In this document: piece by piece, positions 9,243 to 22,803 of the stretch
How the letters are laid out: each line of letters starts with the position of its first letter
Position numbering within the stretch: the stretch's first letter is position 1
Assembly (NCBI GenBank): GCA_010119145.1
Contig: JAACSU010000007.1
Span: 577,869-641,868 of the forward strand
DNA: 64,000 nucleotides
Reading direction: 5' to 3'
From: Candidatus Gracilibacteria bacterium
GTDB lineage: Bacteria; Patescibacteriota; Gracilibacteria; BD1-5; UBA6164
Made by a program: the position numbers and the translations under genes
The notes under the pieces: generated by a model
What the model was told of the DNA's origin: nothing
Databases searched by the model: none
Seen by the model: only the letters and a program-made list of their open reading frames with translations

Positions 9243-10595
9243 TTACTCGTCTCTTCATAAAAGTTTTCAAATCTTTATAAGTTGAGACTCAAGTCTTATA
9301 AGTTTATCGTTGATTCTATCAATCTCATCATAATCTCACGAAGCAAATGCTTGTCGTTTGAGATCATCAAGCTCAAAGAAATATTCTTTGAGCTTTTCAT
9401 AATTTCACTCGAGTGTGTTTCAGGGATCAATTTGTTCTTTTTCGTCTTCTTCCTCATCTTCATCTTCTCGCTCATTATCTTCTGCATATATTCAAGCCAT
9501 ATCATCTTCATGTCAAAAATGAATATCCGATCCAATAAAATGAGTTCAAGACTCTAGTATTTTTTCGAGCATTCATTCTTCTAGTTGTCAGTCAGTTTCT
9601 GAAATAATTGAACTAATATTAGCTGTAGCTTTTTCTCATTTGAGTATTTTCTCTTTTTTTTGATCTGCGTCTTCTAAAATACTTGTAACTAACTCTTTTT
9701 CTTCTTTTGCGTGAAATGATGTTTGAGCTTCATCATCCTCTCCAATGATTTCAAAAAGTTTGTAGAAAAGTAAGAAAAAATCTTCAAAACTCTCACAATT
9801 ATCAAATTGTTGTAATACAGATTCAATATCAAAACTTCAAAACCTGATTCAAAGCATTTTCAGCAGTGCTATCTTCCAAGTTCGCCTGAGTCTATTTTTA
9901 TCTTTTTCAAATCGATTTTTTGGTTTGTAGTATGATTTTGAAACAAAAGATATAACAGGTGCAACTTTGTATCCTCTTTTTTTTAAGTTTTGTATAGGAA
10001 CTGAAAATTCTGACTCAAATAATTCTTTTCTTTCACTAAAATTTGTAGCTGAGAGCTCTCCTATTTCTCATTTCACAGCTTTTTTAGATGTGCTTGAAAT
10101 ACTCTCGAGTGAATCAGTAAATGAACTGTGTTTATTATAATGATGTTGTAATAACAAAAATTCTTCACCTGAGATTTGTCAGTCCTTAAATATATCCTCT
10201 AAAATAGGGAATAAAGGATCTCTTTGAATATTTGATTGAGGGAGTACTTGAGAAGAGTTTAGTGATTTCCCATTTACTTGAGAGAGGAGTGAATGAGCAA
10301 GAATATTTTTGATATCCCCATTCAATGGAAGAGAGTTACAGACCTTAATGATACTCTTTTTTAGTATATCTTCATTACTTGTTTCTGTTCAAGAAGCCAA
10401 GTTTTCAGAGTGTTCTATAGTAAATACAAGTGCTATAGATTTTTTGGTACCTAAAATATCATCAGGAAGAAGAGTATTAAGTGCTTGTTCATACTCATCT
10501 TCAAATATTTTTTTAGACTTCTCAAATAACTCTCTTGATTCTAGAGAGAGTTTTTTCATTCGCAGTTCATAGTTTTCGAAATCTTTTGAGAGCAA
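9243..10595 (-). CDS. hypothetical acidic coiled-coil protein (450 aa)
   Basis: A soluble protein of about 450 residues. It has a predicted helical N-terminus (SLESRELFEKSKKIFEDEYE), a basic middle (SKSYYKPKNRFEKDKNRLRRTWKI, about 250) and a very acidic C-terminal third with a run of D/E near residue 390, ending in a charged coiled coil (LKRQAFASGDYDEIDRIN). TGA encodes about 20 glycines. The start is uncertain: TTG at 10595 gives the longest frame after the stop of the upstream gene; an ATG 12 codons later (MKKLSLES) is a good alternative. The upstream gene ends in the same frame only 9 nt away, so the pair may once have been one gene or be co-translated. Family not recognised. Confidence 0.65.
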
Positions 10596-10604
10596 AATAA
10601 ATTC

Positions 10605-11087
10605 TTAAACAATAATAATATTTTCTGGTTCAACTATACCATCTTGTTGATATCTAGCTCAAATTTCTTTCACCAATGATTGTATTCAGGAATAATCTCA
10701 AGAAGGACAAATTGACATCAGATTATGTATTTTTTTTCTATATTCATCTCTTGCAAGATCTACAGCATGTCTTACATCTAGCTTATTTTTAAATAAATGA
10801 GCCCTTTCTATGTTATTTTTTTGAATAAGTTTTTCTCAAAATATTTCATTTCAATCAAGTGAAATATTTTTAATAGTGACGTCAAGTGTAGAATTTGTTC
10901 ATAAATCAAATTGAAGCTTTGCTCAAGAGTATTCTCACTCTAAAACTTCAAAAGTTATTAAATCAGAACCATATTTAATGATTTTAAATTTTTCTAAATT
11001 TCATGAAAAATCTTCTACATCAACGATTTTTCAAACTGCATTATTGAGTGACTCCAACCTATCAGGTCATACAAGGTCATTTTCCAT
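10605..11087 (-). CDS. hypothetical protein (160 aa)
   Basis: A 160-residue soluble protein beginning MENDLVGPDRLESLNNAVG. An N-terminal beta-like part (KIIKYGSDLITFEVLEGEYSG) is followed by a helical C-terminal half (HAVDLARDEYRKKIHNLMSICP). Ten TGA codons read as Gly. It lies between ligA (downstream of ligA in transcription) and the acidic protein at 9243, all on the minus strand, and stops in frame 9 nt before the latter. No family recognised. Confidence 0.6.
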
Positions 11088-11152
11088 AATAATCATAATA
11101 AAAATCTATATATTAAATTATAACATATAAATAATGAATATAAAAATATGCA

Positions 11153-13207
<2,055 letters not shown>

Positions 13208-13450
13208 AGGGTATTGGGTTGTTTAAATGAGTCTTATTTACAAGTTTTTAACATTCTTACAGTGTTCTTACTCTTTGTGTCATTTATTTGTACAAGACTA
13301 AGTTTTAGTGCTCATTTTTTAGAGTATTTTAGATGTATTTCAAGGAAGTATTTTAAATTATCTTCACCTTTTCTTCACAGTAGTTCTTCCCTATTTATAC
13401 ACAAAAAATGATGTTTTAAAAACTTTATTTATAAAAAAGTACACAAATAT

Positions 13451-13479
13451 TTGAGCGTATGGAGAATATGAGATATAAT
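13451..13479 (+). promoter_or_regulatory. sigma70-type promoter of candidate ncRNA
   Basis: TTGAGC (13451-13456), spacer of exactly 17 bp, TATAAT (13474-13479). Predicted start about 13486. The preceding 240 bp (13208-13450) hold nothing I can identify and are probably the ligA promoter region plus spacer. Confidence 0.7.
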
Positions 13480-13485
13480 AGATAT

Positions 13486-13984
13486 GTAAGTTACATCTGT
13501 AATTTACTGATGTTCCTTACATAACAGAATCTTACTTCTCGAGTATGGGTCTTGTAAAAATCTAACAAGCAACCCGAAACCCACAAAAATTTTGTTTAGC
13601 CTTTGGTTAAATAAACAAAAATAAAAACAAAAACGTGAGAAAGATTATACTTGCTCTCAAGATTATTTCAAAGAAATAGTTTTAGGAGCAAGTATAACAC
13701 CAAAAACTCACATACAAAAAACAAAAAAAGTTCTTTACTGAACAAAAATAAAAACAAATAAGGATGGTGAATACCTTTTAAATAATTACCCAAGGGAGGT
13801 TTGATTCTAGAAATTCAGAAACGTTCGAAAGAATCGCTATGAATTTCATGAAAAACAAGGATTAGTTTTTCAAAACCGATCCTTATTCCCCTGGACAACA
13901 AACAACCATATTTAACGTCACAGGAAGTGAATCTGGACACTTAATGACTGAGTCAATTTTACCCAAAATACTCAGTCTTTTTTA
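13486..13984 (+). ncRNA. large structured ncRNA candidate (about 500 nt)
   Basis: No protein reads through this stretch, but it is bounded by a near-consensus promoter and an intrinsic terminator on the same strand. Stable hairpins visible: CTTGT/ACAAG (about 13551-13568); GCC/GGT within GTTTA...TAAAC (about 13594-13616); a long one with arms TTATACTTGCTC (13666 region) and GAGCAAGTATAA plus an inner 10-bp helix, closed by GTGAG/CTCAC; AAGG/CCTT (about 13760-13777); and AAGGAT/ATCCTT (about 13857-13883). Hairpins are separated by A-rich linkers of the type AAAAACAAAA. I looked for hallmarks of RNase P RNA, tmRNA, SRP RNA and group I/II introns and did not find them. Identity unknown. Confidence 0.6.
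13946..13984 (+). terminator. intrinsic terminator of the candidate ncRNA
   Basis: Stem GACTGAG (13946-13952) with CTCAGTC (13971-13977) and a following T-run (13978-13983). Confidence 0.8.
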
Positions 13985-14067
13985 TTGTCTAGATTTTTGA
14001 ATTAGCTTCACATTTATCAAAAAATTTCTATACTTATAGAGATTTTTTTATTATTTAAAACTGAACT

Positions 14068-14105
14068 TGCAGCTTCTTTCCCTTGAAAAGGGAGAGAATT
14101 CAAGA
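14068..14105. repeat. solo copy of the DUF559-flanking palindromic repeat
   Basis: TGCAGCTTCTTTCCCTT, a short loop, AAGGGAGAGAATTCAAG. This matches, with few changes, the right-hand inverted repeat of the DUF559 unit (41625-41674). It lies directly upstream of nrnA, and its purine-rich end may serve as that gene's ribosome binding site. Confidence 0.65.
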
Positions 14106-14112
14106 GAGAGTT

Positions 14113-15114
14113 ATGCAAAACGAAATACAAAAACTCTGAGAACTTATTCATAATTCTCACAAAATACTCCTTATAAATCATATAAGAATGGATTGAGATG
14201 CCTGGGGAAGTCTTGGATGACTTGCTCTAATACTAAAAAGTTTAGGAAAGGAAGTAGTATGAATAAACGACTGCCCTGTCCCTCCATTTCTAGATTTCCT
14301 ATGAAATACTGAAATAGTTCAAGCCGAACTTGATGTTGAAGCTTATAACCCTGATCTTATTATTTCTCTGGATGCTGCTGACGAAGATAGACTTTGAAAT
14401 ATTTATAAAAAATATAAAAAATATTTTCAGACTAAAACACTTGTGGTGATCGATCATCATATATCAAACCCTGCTTTTTGAAATCTTAATATTATTGATA
14501 CGAAAGCGAGTAGCGTATGTGAGATGATGGTACAAATTATAGTAGAGCTCTGACTTGAGAGTCACGTAAGCCCTGAAGTAGCAACTTTTTTCTACACAGG
14601 ACTTCAGACTGATACGAATATGTACTTTACGAATAATACCAGAAAAGAAACGCTTTTAGCTTGAGCAAAACTGATAGAACTTTGAGCTGATTTTAGACTC
14701 CCAATTGAAAAATGTTTTAAATCTCGAAGTATTATAGAAATAGAACTGTGGAAAATCGCGCTGAGAAATTTAAAACAAAACGACGCTCAAACATTCTCCT
14801 ACAGTAGTATCTCAGTCGATGATTTACGAAGTATAACTTGAATAAATAAAGAAGATATTGGATGATATCTCAAATGATTTATAAACGATGTCCTTATAAA
14901 TATAGAAGGAACAAAAATCGCATTTCTTCTCTATCCTCTTGGTTTAAGTGAGAATAAAGTATCAATGCGGAGTCAATCAGGGTATGATGTAAATGCTATT
15001 TGTCAGACATTCTGATGAGGTGGACACTTACAAGCAAGTGGTTTTCAAAGTATAGATTCACAGGAAGAAATCATTCAGAAACTCCTGAAAATAACGTCAA
15101 ATATTCTCGATTAA
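14113..15114 (+). CDS. nrnA: NrnA-type DHH phosphoesterase (oligoribonuclease/pAp phosphatase)
   Basis: Bifunctional degradation of short oligoribonucleotides and 3'-phosphoadenosine 5'-phosphate. At 333 residues it matches NrnA. The DHH domain shows INHIRMDGDAWGS (about 22-34, metal-binding DGDA-like), IISLDAADEDRLG and the signature VIDHHISN near residue 112. The C-terminal DHHA1 domain ends with the nucleotide-binding glycine cluster GGGGHLQASGF, two of whose glycines are TGA. The usual NHxxPDGDA has an M in place of P. Start ATG at 14113 behind a purine-rich stretch supplied by the palindromic repeat. Confidence 0.9.
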
Positions 15115-15216
15115 AATAACTCAAAGTACTTCATTAAAAATAAACTGTCTAAAATTTTACTTTTTTAAAATAATAGATTACATTTAGTATCCCATTATTT
15201 AATATCATATATTTTT

Positions 15217-16116
15217 ATGAAAAGTTTCGACAAAAAAAGTGCGTTTACATTGATTGAGCTCGTAATAGTTATAACTATTTTATCTCTCTTATCTACTATG
15301 GGATTTATATCCTATATCAATTTTTCTAAGGGATCAAGAGATTCTGTTAGAATTACAGAAGTAAGAAATATTCAAAAATCCCTTGAACTCTCTGCAATTG
15401 ATGAATGAAGATTTCCAATCCCAGACAAAGCTCGTGAAATAACTCTGAGTTGAAGTGTGGTTTGGTACCAATGAACATTTTGAGATAGTGCTCACAAAGC
15501 TGTAAAAAGGCTTTCTAAAAAACCCGTTGATCCATCTCTCGGGATTGAGTATTCTTATTCTCTTCTCAATAATTCTCAAGAGTATCAAATTTCAACTATA
15601 TTTGAATGAGAAGAAATTACCAAATCCCCTTTTATCTCACATACCTATGCTGCTGAAATCACAGCATTTAATATTTGAAACTATAATGAACGAGTAAGTT
15701 ACGTAAAAAGTGACGGTAGGGATATAATTGTTGCACTTCCTAGTATAACATCGAGTGATGATAGCAGTAATGAACTGCTTGAAATTATTCAAAGTAATAA
15801 TCTCGTAATTCACTGAAAATATAATCTTTCTGATAGCTACAATACCTGAGAATATAATCAATCAGGATGAGTAAAAAGCGAAGACATGAATGCTATTGTT
15901 TTTTCTGGAAATTTAAATGAACTCAATGAGTACGAGAATCAAAGAAAGTTTTTGGAAAATCTTATTGCTTCATATTCTCAGATGAGTGACGTATCTCAAA
16001 AAAGTACAGATGCCGTTGAGAAACTGAATCAAATTAATCTTGATGACTCAGAAGCTGTACAAGAATATACAAATTTTTTGATGCAAAATAATATTGGTGG
16101 ACTTCCAAGATTATAG
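15217..16116 (+). CDS. type IV pilin-like (pseudopilin) protein
   Basis: A 299-residue protein with a class III prepilin leader. SAFTLIELVIVITILSLLSTMGF (about 8-30) gives the prepilin peptidase site just before F and the conserved Glu at +5, followed by the hydrophobic assembly helix. The rest is a polar, extracellular domain with EYSYSLLNNSQEYQIST, typical of CPR pseudopilins, and a helical C-terminus. Such proteins are processed by PilD and form pili or competence/secretion pseudopili. A second prepilin, with a propeller domain, lies at 35625. Convergent with the HAD-like gene at 16135. No pilus assembly genes lie in this window. Confidence 0.88.
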
Positions 16117-16134
16117 AAAGTGGTACAATAAAAA

Positions 16135-16830
16135 TTAGACTTTATAAATATTTTGTTCTATTGAATGTATCTGTTTCATCATTCAAGGAGGATTTAAAAA
16201 TACTTTATCTACAACTATCTCGGTTTTTGGAAGCAGTTGTCTGATTGATTGCATTTCTCATTCAAAACATTCTGGTTTATCTTCGTAAATAATTATTTTT
16301 CAAGGAACATACTTCAGTGTATCAATAATATATTTGATAAGTTCTAGAGGTTTTTTTAGAGCAAAATCAACCGTAATAAGCGCAACACTCTCTCTACATA
16401 TATCAAGTGAATCTACTTTTAATTCTTGTAAATCTTGCATCCCAGCAGTGAGAATAAGTGATGTATGAGTTTCTGTCTGAGACTCTACAACTCATAAGAT
16501 TTTTTCAACGGCTCTGGATCTGGAATAGAATTTCTCTATAAATTTTCTAAATCAAAAATTTTCTCGTACAAATTTATTTCCCATCTCCCCTCTATTATCC
16601 TGAAAACCTTTTAATTGCAATTGTTCATATCTTGAATATAAAGTATCATCAAAATCTACAACATTCAATGTCGATTCTGCCCTATAATCAAGTCGAGACA
16701 GACGCTCTCATAGAGATAATAAATCTCAAATATTTTTAGAAAAAACACTTACAGGATGCAATAATTTATTTAAAGGTTCATGTGTTATTGAAGATACAAT
16801 TCTATCATTAAGTCAACGTAATTTTTGCAT
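16135..16830 (-). CDS. HAD-like hydrolase (paralogue of 46546)
   Basis: A 231-residue protein with HAD motif I VDFDDTLYSR (nucleophile D59, D61), motif II SLILTAGMQDL, and an acidic motif IV-like IIIYEDKPECFEG near residue 196. The gene at 46546 shares exactly this layout (SDLDDTLFGR, IILTAGMVEL, IIVYEDRPEYF), so the two are paralogues. The substrate is unknown; the architecture recalls Swiss Army Knife RNA repair-type HAD proteins. It converges with the pseudopilin gene. TGA encodes about 9 glycines. Catalytic core is visible; function is inferred. Confidence 0.75.
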
Positions 16831-16939
16831 ACCAATTCTATGTAAATCATATTTATAAATATTGTCTAGTATTATAAATAAGTTTTTGAAAATTACAATT
16901 ATTCTTTATAATCCTGAGTCAATTAACATACAAAACTTT

Positions 16940-18721
16940 ATGCAAAACACTCAAGACATTCTCGACCTAATCATCAATGCTGGGCTTATTCAAGTTGAGA
17001 AGGATTCAGGATTTTCAAAACAAGCCTTTCATAAAATAAAAAATGATATTTATAAGAGTTATGACGTACCAAAACCATTTCCAAGTATCAGAATCTTAGA
17101 ACGTTATGATAACCGAGTAATAGCTTGAGAATTTCCTGAAGATGAAAATTTCAGACGACTCTTACGAAAACGAGGGGTTCGAAGTCTCTCAGGTGTCACT
17201 GTAATATCTCTGCTTACAAAATTTTGGGGATGTCCTGGACTCTGTGTTTACTGCCCAACTTTTGAAGGTCTCCCAAAATCATATATCCCACATGAACCAG
17301 CTGTGATGCGAGCTGAGCTCAATAAGTTTGATCCAATCCTTCAAATTCATAATCGACTCCGAGCTCTTGAAGTAACATGACACAAAATAGAAAAAAATGA
17401 TATCAGAATCATAGGTGGAACTTGGTCATTTTATCCACATGGATATCAAGAAGAATTCATGAAGTGAATATATGATGCTTTTAATAGCTACGAAGCGATG
17501 AAGCCTCATATAGAAAAAACTGATTTTGAACATGATAGATTTGCGAGTTTTAAACTCAGAGAATGATTTAAAATGTATGAATCAGCTGATTTTACAGAAG
17601 CGAAAAAAAATAACGAATCAGCGAAGAATAGAATTATTTGAATCGCAATAGAGACTCGACCTGATTGGATTACTCCTGAGGAAATAGTGAGACTACGAAG
17701 TTACGGAGTAACCAGAGTAGAAATTGGATACCAAACAACGGATGACGCAATTAATGAACTCAATAAACGAGGACATGGGAACTATGAATCTATTGGAGGA
17801 ACAAAAATGCTTAAAGATGCTGGGTTCAAAGTAGTCGCACATATGATGCCAAATCTTATGGGTGCAACACCTGAGGGTGATATAGCAAGTATGAAGGAAT
17901 GTTTTGAAAACCAACTTTATAGACCAGATGAGCTAAAAATCTATCCGATGATGGTAACAGATAAGTCTGAACTCACAGATATCTGGAAAGCTGGATGATT
18001 TACTGCCTATGACGACGAGACGCTCATCGACCTTATGTGTGAACTGGAGATGATTATCCCAGAGTATGTTCGAATCAACAGAACGTATAGAGATATTCCT
18101 GCCAGTGAAATACTTCATGGATCTACCCTCTCTAATCTCCGTCAACTGGTTGAGGATAAACTGCTCGCTGAATGAAGAATCATGACAGATATCCGAAGTA
18201 GGGAAATTAAAGATAAAACTAATAATCCTCAAGACGCAGAGCTCAACGTATTTGAATACGAAGCCTCAGATGGAATAGAGTATCTTCTCACTTATGAAGA
18301 CCCTGCAGATAGAACCATATTTTCTCTCCTCAGACTCAGAATCCCAAGTTTTATTGTGAAACCAGAATCGCAACAACTCTATGACATGACAACAGACGCT
18401 GCAAAATCGCAAGCAGAAAATAGAGACCCAAACAGAGTACTCTTAAACGACATCACTGACTATATTCCAGAACTCAAATGAGCTGCAATTGTCAGAGAAA
18501 TACATACTTTTGGAGACCAACTATCTATCAATCAAAAGTGATCAAGTTTCGGGCAACATATAGGGTTTTGAAAAAAACTTCTAATAGAAGCTGAGAAACT
18601 TGCAGCCAAACATTCAGGAGTAACTCGAATGGCTGTTATTGCTGGAGTCGGAGTACAAGCTTATTATGAAAAACGAGGATATCATCTCGAATGAACTTAT
18701 ATGATTAAGGAATTTAGTTAA
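16940..18721 (+). CDS. elp3: Elp3-type tRNA uridine(34) acetyltransferase / radical SAM
   Basis: Elongator subunit 3 homologue: a radical-SAM domain joined to a GNAT acetyltransferase domain, which adds a carboxymethyl-type group to the wobble uridine of tRNA. At 593 residues it has the typical length. The iron-sulphur signature is CPGLCVYCP (about 98-106, CxxxCxxC). Downstream are GGTWSFYP, IAIETRPDWI and VEIGYQTT, all Elp3 landmarks. The C-terminal GNAT part includes HIGFGKKLLIEAE and VAYYEKRGYHLEG-like text (about 555-585). A TTG at 16862 extends the frame but lacks homology value; the ATG at 16940 is preferred. Standalone bacterial Elp3 is common in CPR. Confidence 0.93.
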
Positions 18722-18741
18722 TATTTACATATTTTTTCTAC

Positions 18742-19284
18742 ATGAAAATAGCAATCGGAACCACGAGGCTTCCAAAATTAGAATGAATTAAAAAATGAAT
18801 TTTAGATTGCCCGTATTTTCAAGATATACTTTCAGAAATAGAGTATTTTCCTCACAATGTAGCAAGTGAAATCTCTGATATGCCACTCTCTCTTGATGAA
18901 GTTATGCTGTGAGCTAAAAATAGAGCTACAAATCTCAAAACTCTTGAAACTGCAGATTTTTATATTTGAATAGAGTGAGGTACAAGTAGTATTTGAAATA
19001 AAAAATACATATTTTGAGTCGTATACATTGAAAATAATCAATCTGAGTGACACTATGGTTTTTCTCCTATGATGGAAGTTCCAAGTTTGATTGAGAAAAA
19101 ACTCTATCAAGAATGACTCGAACTCTGACCAATAATGTGAGAACTTTCTTGAAATACAGATATTCGCAGTGAAAATGGCAGTATGGGAGCCTGGTCCAAT
19201 GATATGCTTACCAGAACTGATGAATTCTCAGCAGCATTCAAAGCTGCTATTGCTCCGTTTTATAATGAGTATTATAAGATATAG
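18742..19284 (+). CDS. inosine/xanthosine triphosphatase (DUF84/YjjX family)
   Basis: House-cleaning NTPase that hydrolyses deaminated purine triphosphates. It has 180 residues, the usual family length. Seen: N-terminal IAIGTTRLPKLEGIK (family IGTxNxxK pattern), the acidic catalytic region PLSLDEVMLGAKNRA, and DFYIGIEGGTSS (YxVGIEGG in the family) with three TGA glycines nearby; then GAWSNDMLTR near the end (GxxSxGxxTR in the family). It starts 20 nt after elp3. Confidence 0.85.
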
Positions 19285-19378
19285 TATTTTTTTTAGTAGG
19301 AGAAATTTGTGAATAAAAACTTTATTTTTAGGCAATATTTCCTAAAATAGAGAGACTATTTCATTCACTTTTAATCTT

Positions 19379-19825
19379 ATGCGACAAGTTGTACGAGCAC
19401 TTCTGAAAAATGAAGAATGAAAATACTTGTTGGTCCAACATCATAAGTCTGATATTTGGACTCTGCCTGGAGGACATGTGGATGAGTGAGAGACGCTCCA
19501 TCAAGCAATGAAAAGAGAAATTAAAGAAGAGTTTAATTTGAAAATGAAGTTTTTAGGAGCAAAGGATGATTTTGAACTTGAGAACATCAAGAGCCAAGTT
19601 CTCCCACTGGCTATGTATAAAATCTATTATAATTCAAAGAAATTTTGAGAAGTAAAAAAATGTGAATATATATTTCACGCGGAAGTAAAGCAAGAATCAA
19701 TGCCAAAATTTAAAATACAAGAAAAAGAAATCAAAGATTATTGATGGTTTGAAGTAAGAGAAATTATAAAAATGGAAAGTATATTTCCTCAAATACCTAA
19801 ATTGTTCTCAAAAATAACTGCTTAG
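19379..19825 (+). CDS. Nudix hydrolase
   Basis: A 148-residue Nudix enzyme that cleaves nucleoside diphosphates linked to another moiety. The Nudix box runs from about residue 31 to 53: GGHVDEGETL, then the REIKEEF core with the metal-binding glutamates. The first glycine after VDE is TGA. Beta strands VVRALLKNEEGKYLLVQHH precede it. The precise substrate cannot be told. It ends 3 nt before the membrane protein gene that follows, so they are likely co-transcribed. Confidence 0.88.
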
Positions 19826-19828
19826 ATT

Positions 19829-21607
19829 ATGAGATTTACAAAATACTTATTTTTGATTCTCTGTGCATTGATACCAATTATCCATGCAAAGATTTTGCCT
19901 ACTCTCTGAATTCCTCTGTACTTTACAATCAATGGAAACTTTGAGTTTACAAAAGTAATGTTTTTTAATATCGTTGTGAGTCTTATTTTACTGGTATTTC
20001 TCTATGAGAAATATTTTTTCAGGAATCTCAGTCAATCTGAAAAATTGGCTCAAGTTCCTCATAATAGTACTACAATCTTCATACTGGTATTTGTACTGAG
20101 TATGTTATGACTCTCCACCTATTTCTCCATTTCCCCATTTACTTCATTGATTTGAGATACTGAAAAATGACATACAGCTTTGATGTATTTCAACCTCTTA
20201 CTACTCTATTTGATTCTCAGACAATTAGAAGTAACATTCATTAAAAAACTATTATATGTTAGTATTATAAGCATATCAATAGCATCACTCATTGGCTTCA
20301 AGGAATATTTTATGCCTAGCTATGATTATGGTGAACTTACAAAAAGAGCTGTTGGGACCTTTTGACACCCCAATTATCTTGCATGAATAATTGTTATTAT
20401 TATTCCACTTACAAAAAGTGTAAAAAATAAGTTTCTCAAGAATTCTCTTGTAATATTATTTACTCTCACAATATTACTTACAAAATCCTTTACAGCCTAT
20501 ATTATACTTATTCTCTACTATGGATATATAATTTCATTTTCAAATAGAGAGTTCATTGATTCTGTTTGTAGATTGTTCAATAAAAAATTAGTACGTGTTT
20601 ATTTGTGTTTACTTTTTATATGAACACTTTTATTTTTTTGTTATGTGATGATTGTATTTCTTCCAGAAAAACTTCACTCTTTTCTTTCTCGTTTTTATAT
20701 TTGGAAAACGACACTTCTTATTATTTTCTCAAACTTAAAAAATATATTTATAGGAGCATGACCTGAAACTCTTCCCTATTATTTTAATGCTTTTAAAGTC
20801 CCTGAACTCTACATCTTTGAAAACTATGGATTTACAGCAGATAGAGCTCATAATAGTTATTTAGATATATTCTATAGCTTCTGATTACTGTGAATTACAT
20901 TTGTTATGTTTCTTTTTTATTTCCTCATTCAAGAAATAAAAAAATGACTCAGTCCAAAAGTAATTGCACTTATAATATTCTGTATATTTTGAATATTTCA
21001 TTATTTTTCTATAGCTTCATATGTACTCATCATTCTTATTATTACTTCAATAGAAAAAGACAATATTTATAATAAATTTGGAGATGTTTCAAATGAATGT
21101 GATCAAAAAAAGAGAATATGACTCCTCACACTCTTTTCCCTCATTTCTCTGCTTTGAGCTATTTGATGTTTGAATTTAGTACAATCAGAAATAGCACTTG
21201 CTCAGTGAAATAGTGAAAAATCTATTCAAATATTTGCGACTCCTGCAGCCCTCTTGCAACAATGAGAATACGATTCAGCCGCAAGGCTCGAATGACTTGT
21301 AAGTCAAGAAAACATCAAAGTCCAGATTATAAATGAGGCTAATAGACAAGAACTCTGTAATACACTCGTATCAGAGTTTTCATCAGCTGAGAATTATTTC
21401 TTTTGTGCTACTATATTTGAAAATCTCGGAAAGCAAGAACTCGCAAAAACATTCTATACACTCTGAATTTGAGAGTTACCAGATCTCTGGAACAAAAATT
21501 CAATATATTGGGATAATTATTTCATAAAAAAAACTATTACAGGAAATAGATTTTTTTCTAAAAAATATTCAAATATAAGCCAAATAGTAGAAAAATATTG
21601 AAAATAA
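19829..21607 (+). CDS. O-antigen ligase-like membrane protein (Wzy_C)
   Basis: A 592-residue polytopic protein with about 11 transmembrane helices over the first 400 residues and a soluble C-terminal tail with repeat-like helices (VSQENIKVQIINEAN, TIFENLGKQELAKTFYTLG). The family's periplasmic landmarks are visible: RAVGTFGHPNYLAG (about 172-185) and TADRAHNSYLDIFYSFG (about 338-354), where the RAHN/HNxYL motif carries the functional His. Members ligate or polymerise glycans on the outer face. It suggests surface polysaccharide or glycoprotein glycosylation; the acceptor is unknown. Confidence 0.8.
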
Positions 21608-22141
21608 TTATCATATGACTTCACGAATTTTTTCAAGAACTTGAGCTTTGTAGCTCGTGAGATGTAACTCAATTTGTCATTTCTTTGCAATTTCTTTTGC
21701 TTGAGGAAAATATTTTTTTAAAAAATTCTCTAAGCTCTCTCTCACTCTATTTTTTTCTCAATCATACGTAAGTACATGTTGCCTCAGAGATTCAAAATCA
21801 GAATCAAACTCTCAATCACTATAGGGACTCAAAATATCTCACAAAACTTTCATAAGGTCTTCTTGTTTAATTCAATGTTTTTCCATAAAAGTACGTACTT
21901 TGGGTTTTTGTCCGATTGATTGAAGAAAATCTTTGTAAGAAGAAAATTTATTACAGACTCATTCTAAAGTATTTCATCATAAATACATAAGAGCAAATGT
22001 TTCCTCTTTTTCAGAAAAATATCCAATGAGTGGAGAAAGTAGACTTGTTTTAAAATCTTCACTAAAGCCTGTTCACTGATTAATTTGAAACATATATAAA
22101 ATATATTCCTCTGGAGAACTTGTTTGTTCAATGGACTTCAT
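21608..22141 (-). CDS. hypothetical helical protein (177 aa)
   Basis: A 177-residue, mostly helical, soluble protein beginning MKSIEQTSSPEEYILYMFQ and ending AQVLEKIREVIG. TGA encodes ten or so glycines. A short segment KHGIKQEDLMKVLGDILSPY (about 88-107) might be a helix-turn-helix-like turn, but this is not diagnostic. It sits between two plus-strand groups and has its stop next to the ligase-like gene's stop. Family not recognised. Confidence 0.6.
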
Positions 22142-22205
22142 ATTTTACAATAAGATAATATTGAATATATTTTAGCATATAAATCACAATAATTAAAATT
22201 GTACC

Positions 22206-22802
22206 ATGAATAATGAAGTTTTACAAGATGCTCTCAAAATGCAAGAAGCTATGAAACTCAAATTTACCTATCGTTTTTGAAACAGACTCAAAGGTGACAA
22301 AGAATCAGTCGCAGCACATACTTGGAGTATGTTTCTTATTGCTGATTACCTGGAAGAGAAACTACATCACCTAGCTCCATGAAAATACGATTTAGATATG
22401 AAAAAAGTTTGCAAACTTATAATGTATCATGATCTTATAGAAGCAGAAACGGGTGATGAGGATTTAGATCCGAGTAATAGCGAAAATCACAATGCTAAAT
22501 GAGAACAAGAAAAGCATGCTATGGAGACTTTTCCTACCAAACTTCCAAAAGAAATACAGTCAAAATTTGTTTCAGCATATAATGAGTATGAAGAACGAAA
22601 ATCACTTGAAAGTAAGTTCGTAAAAATAGTAGATATTATCGAAGCAGAGTTCTTTTGCTTTAATAAATGATATTTATTTAAAAACTGGACAAAAGATTAT
22701 CACGAGTCAAAGAGACTCCATCACTACTTAGACTTTCCAGAATTACTGTATATTCAAGAAGCATTAATTAAAAATGCTCATAATAATTATTATAAAAAAT
22801 AG
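22206..22802 (+). CDS. HD-domain hydrolase (YfbR-like nucleotidase)
   Basis: A 198-residue HD phosphohydrolase. The metal-binding H...HD...D set is visible: VAAHTWSMFLIADYLEE (about 35-51), IMYHDLIEAETGDEDL (about 73-88) and a late FVKIVDIIEAEFF aspartate (about 141). The order and length resemble YfbR-type 5'-deoxynucleotidases, which are also similar to YqeK/HDDC2. It overlaps nothing; murI begins 1 nt after its stop, so the two form an operon. Confidence 0.85.
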
Positions 22803-22803
22803 T

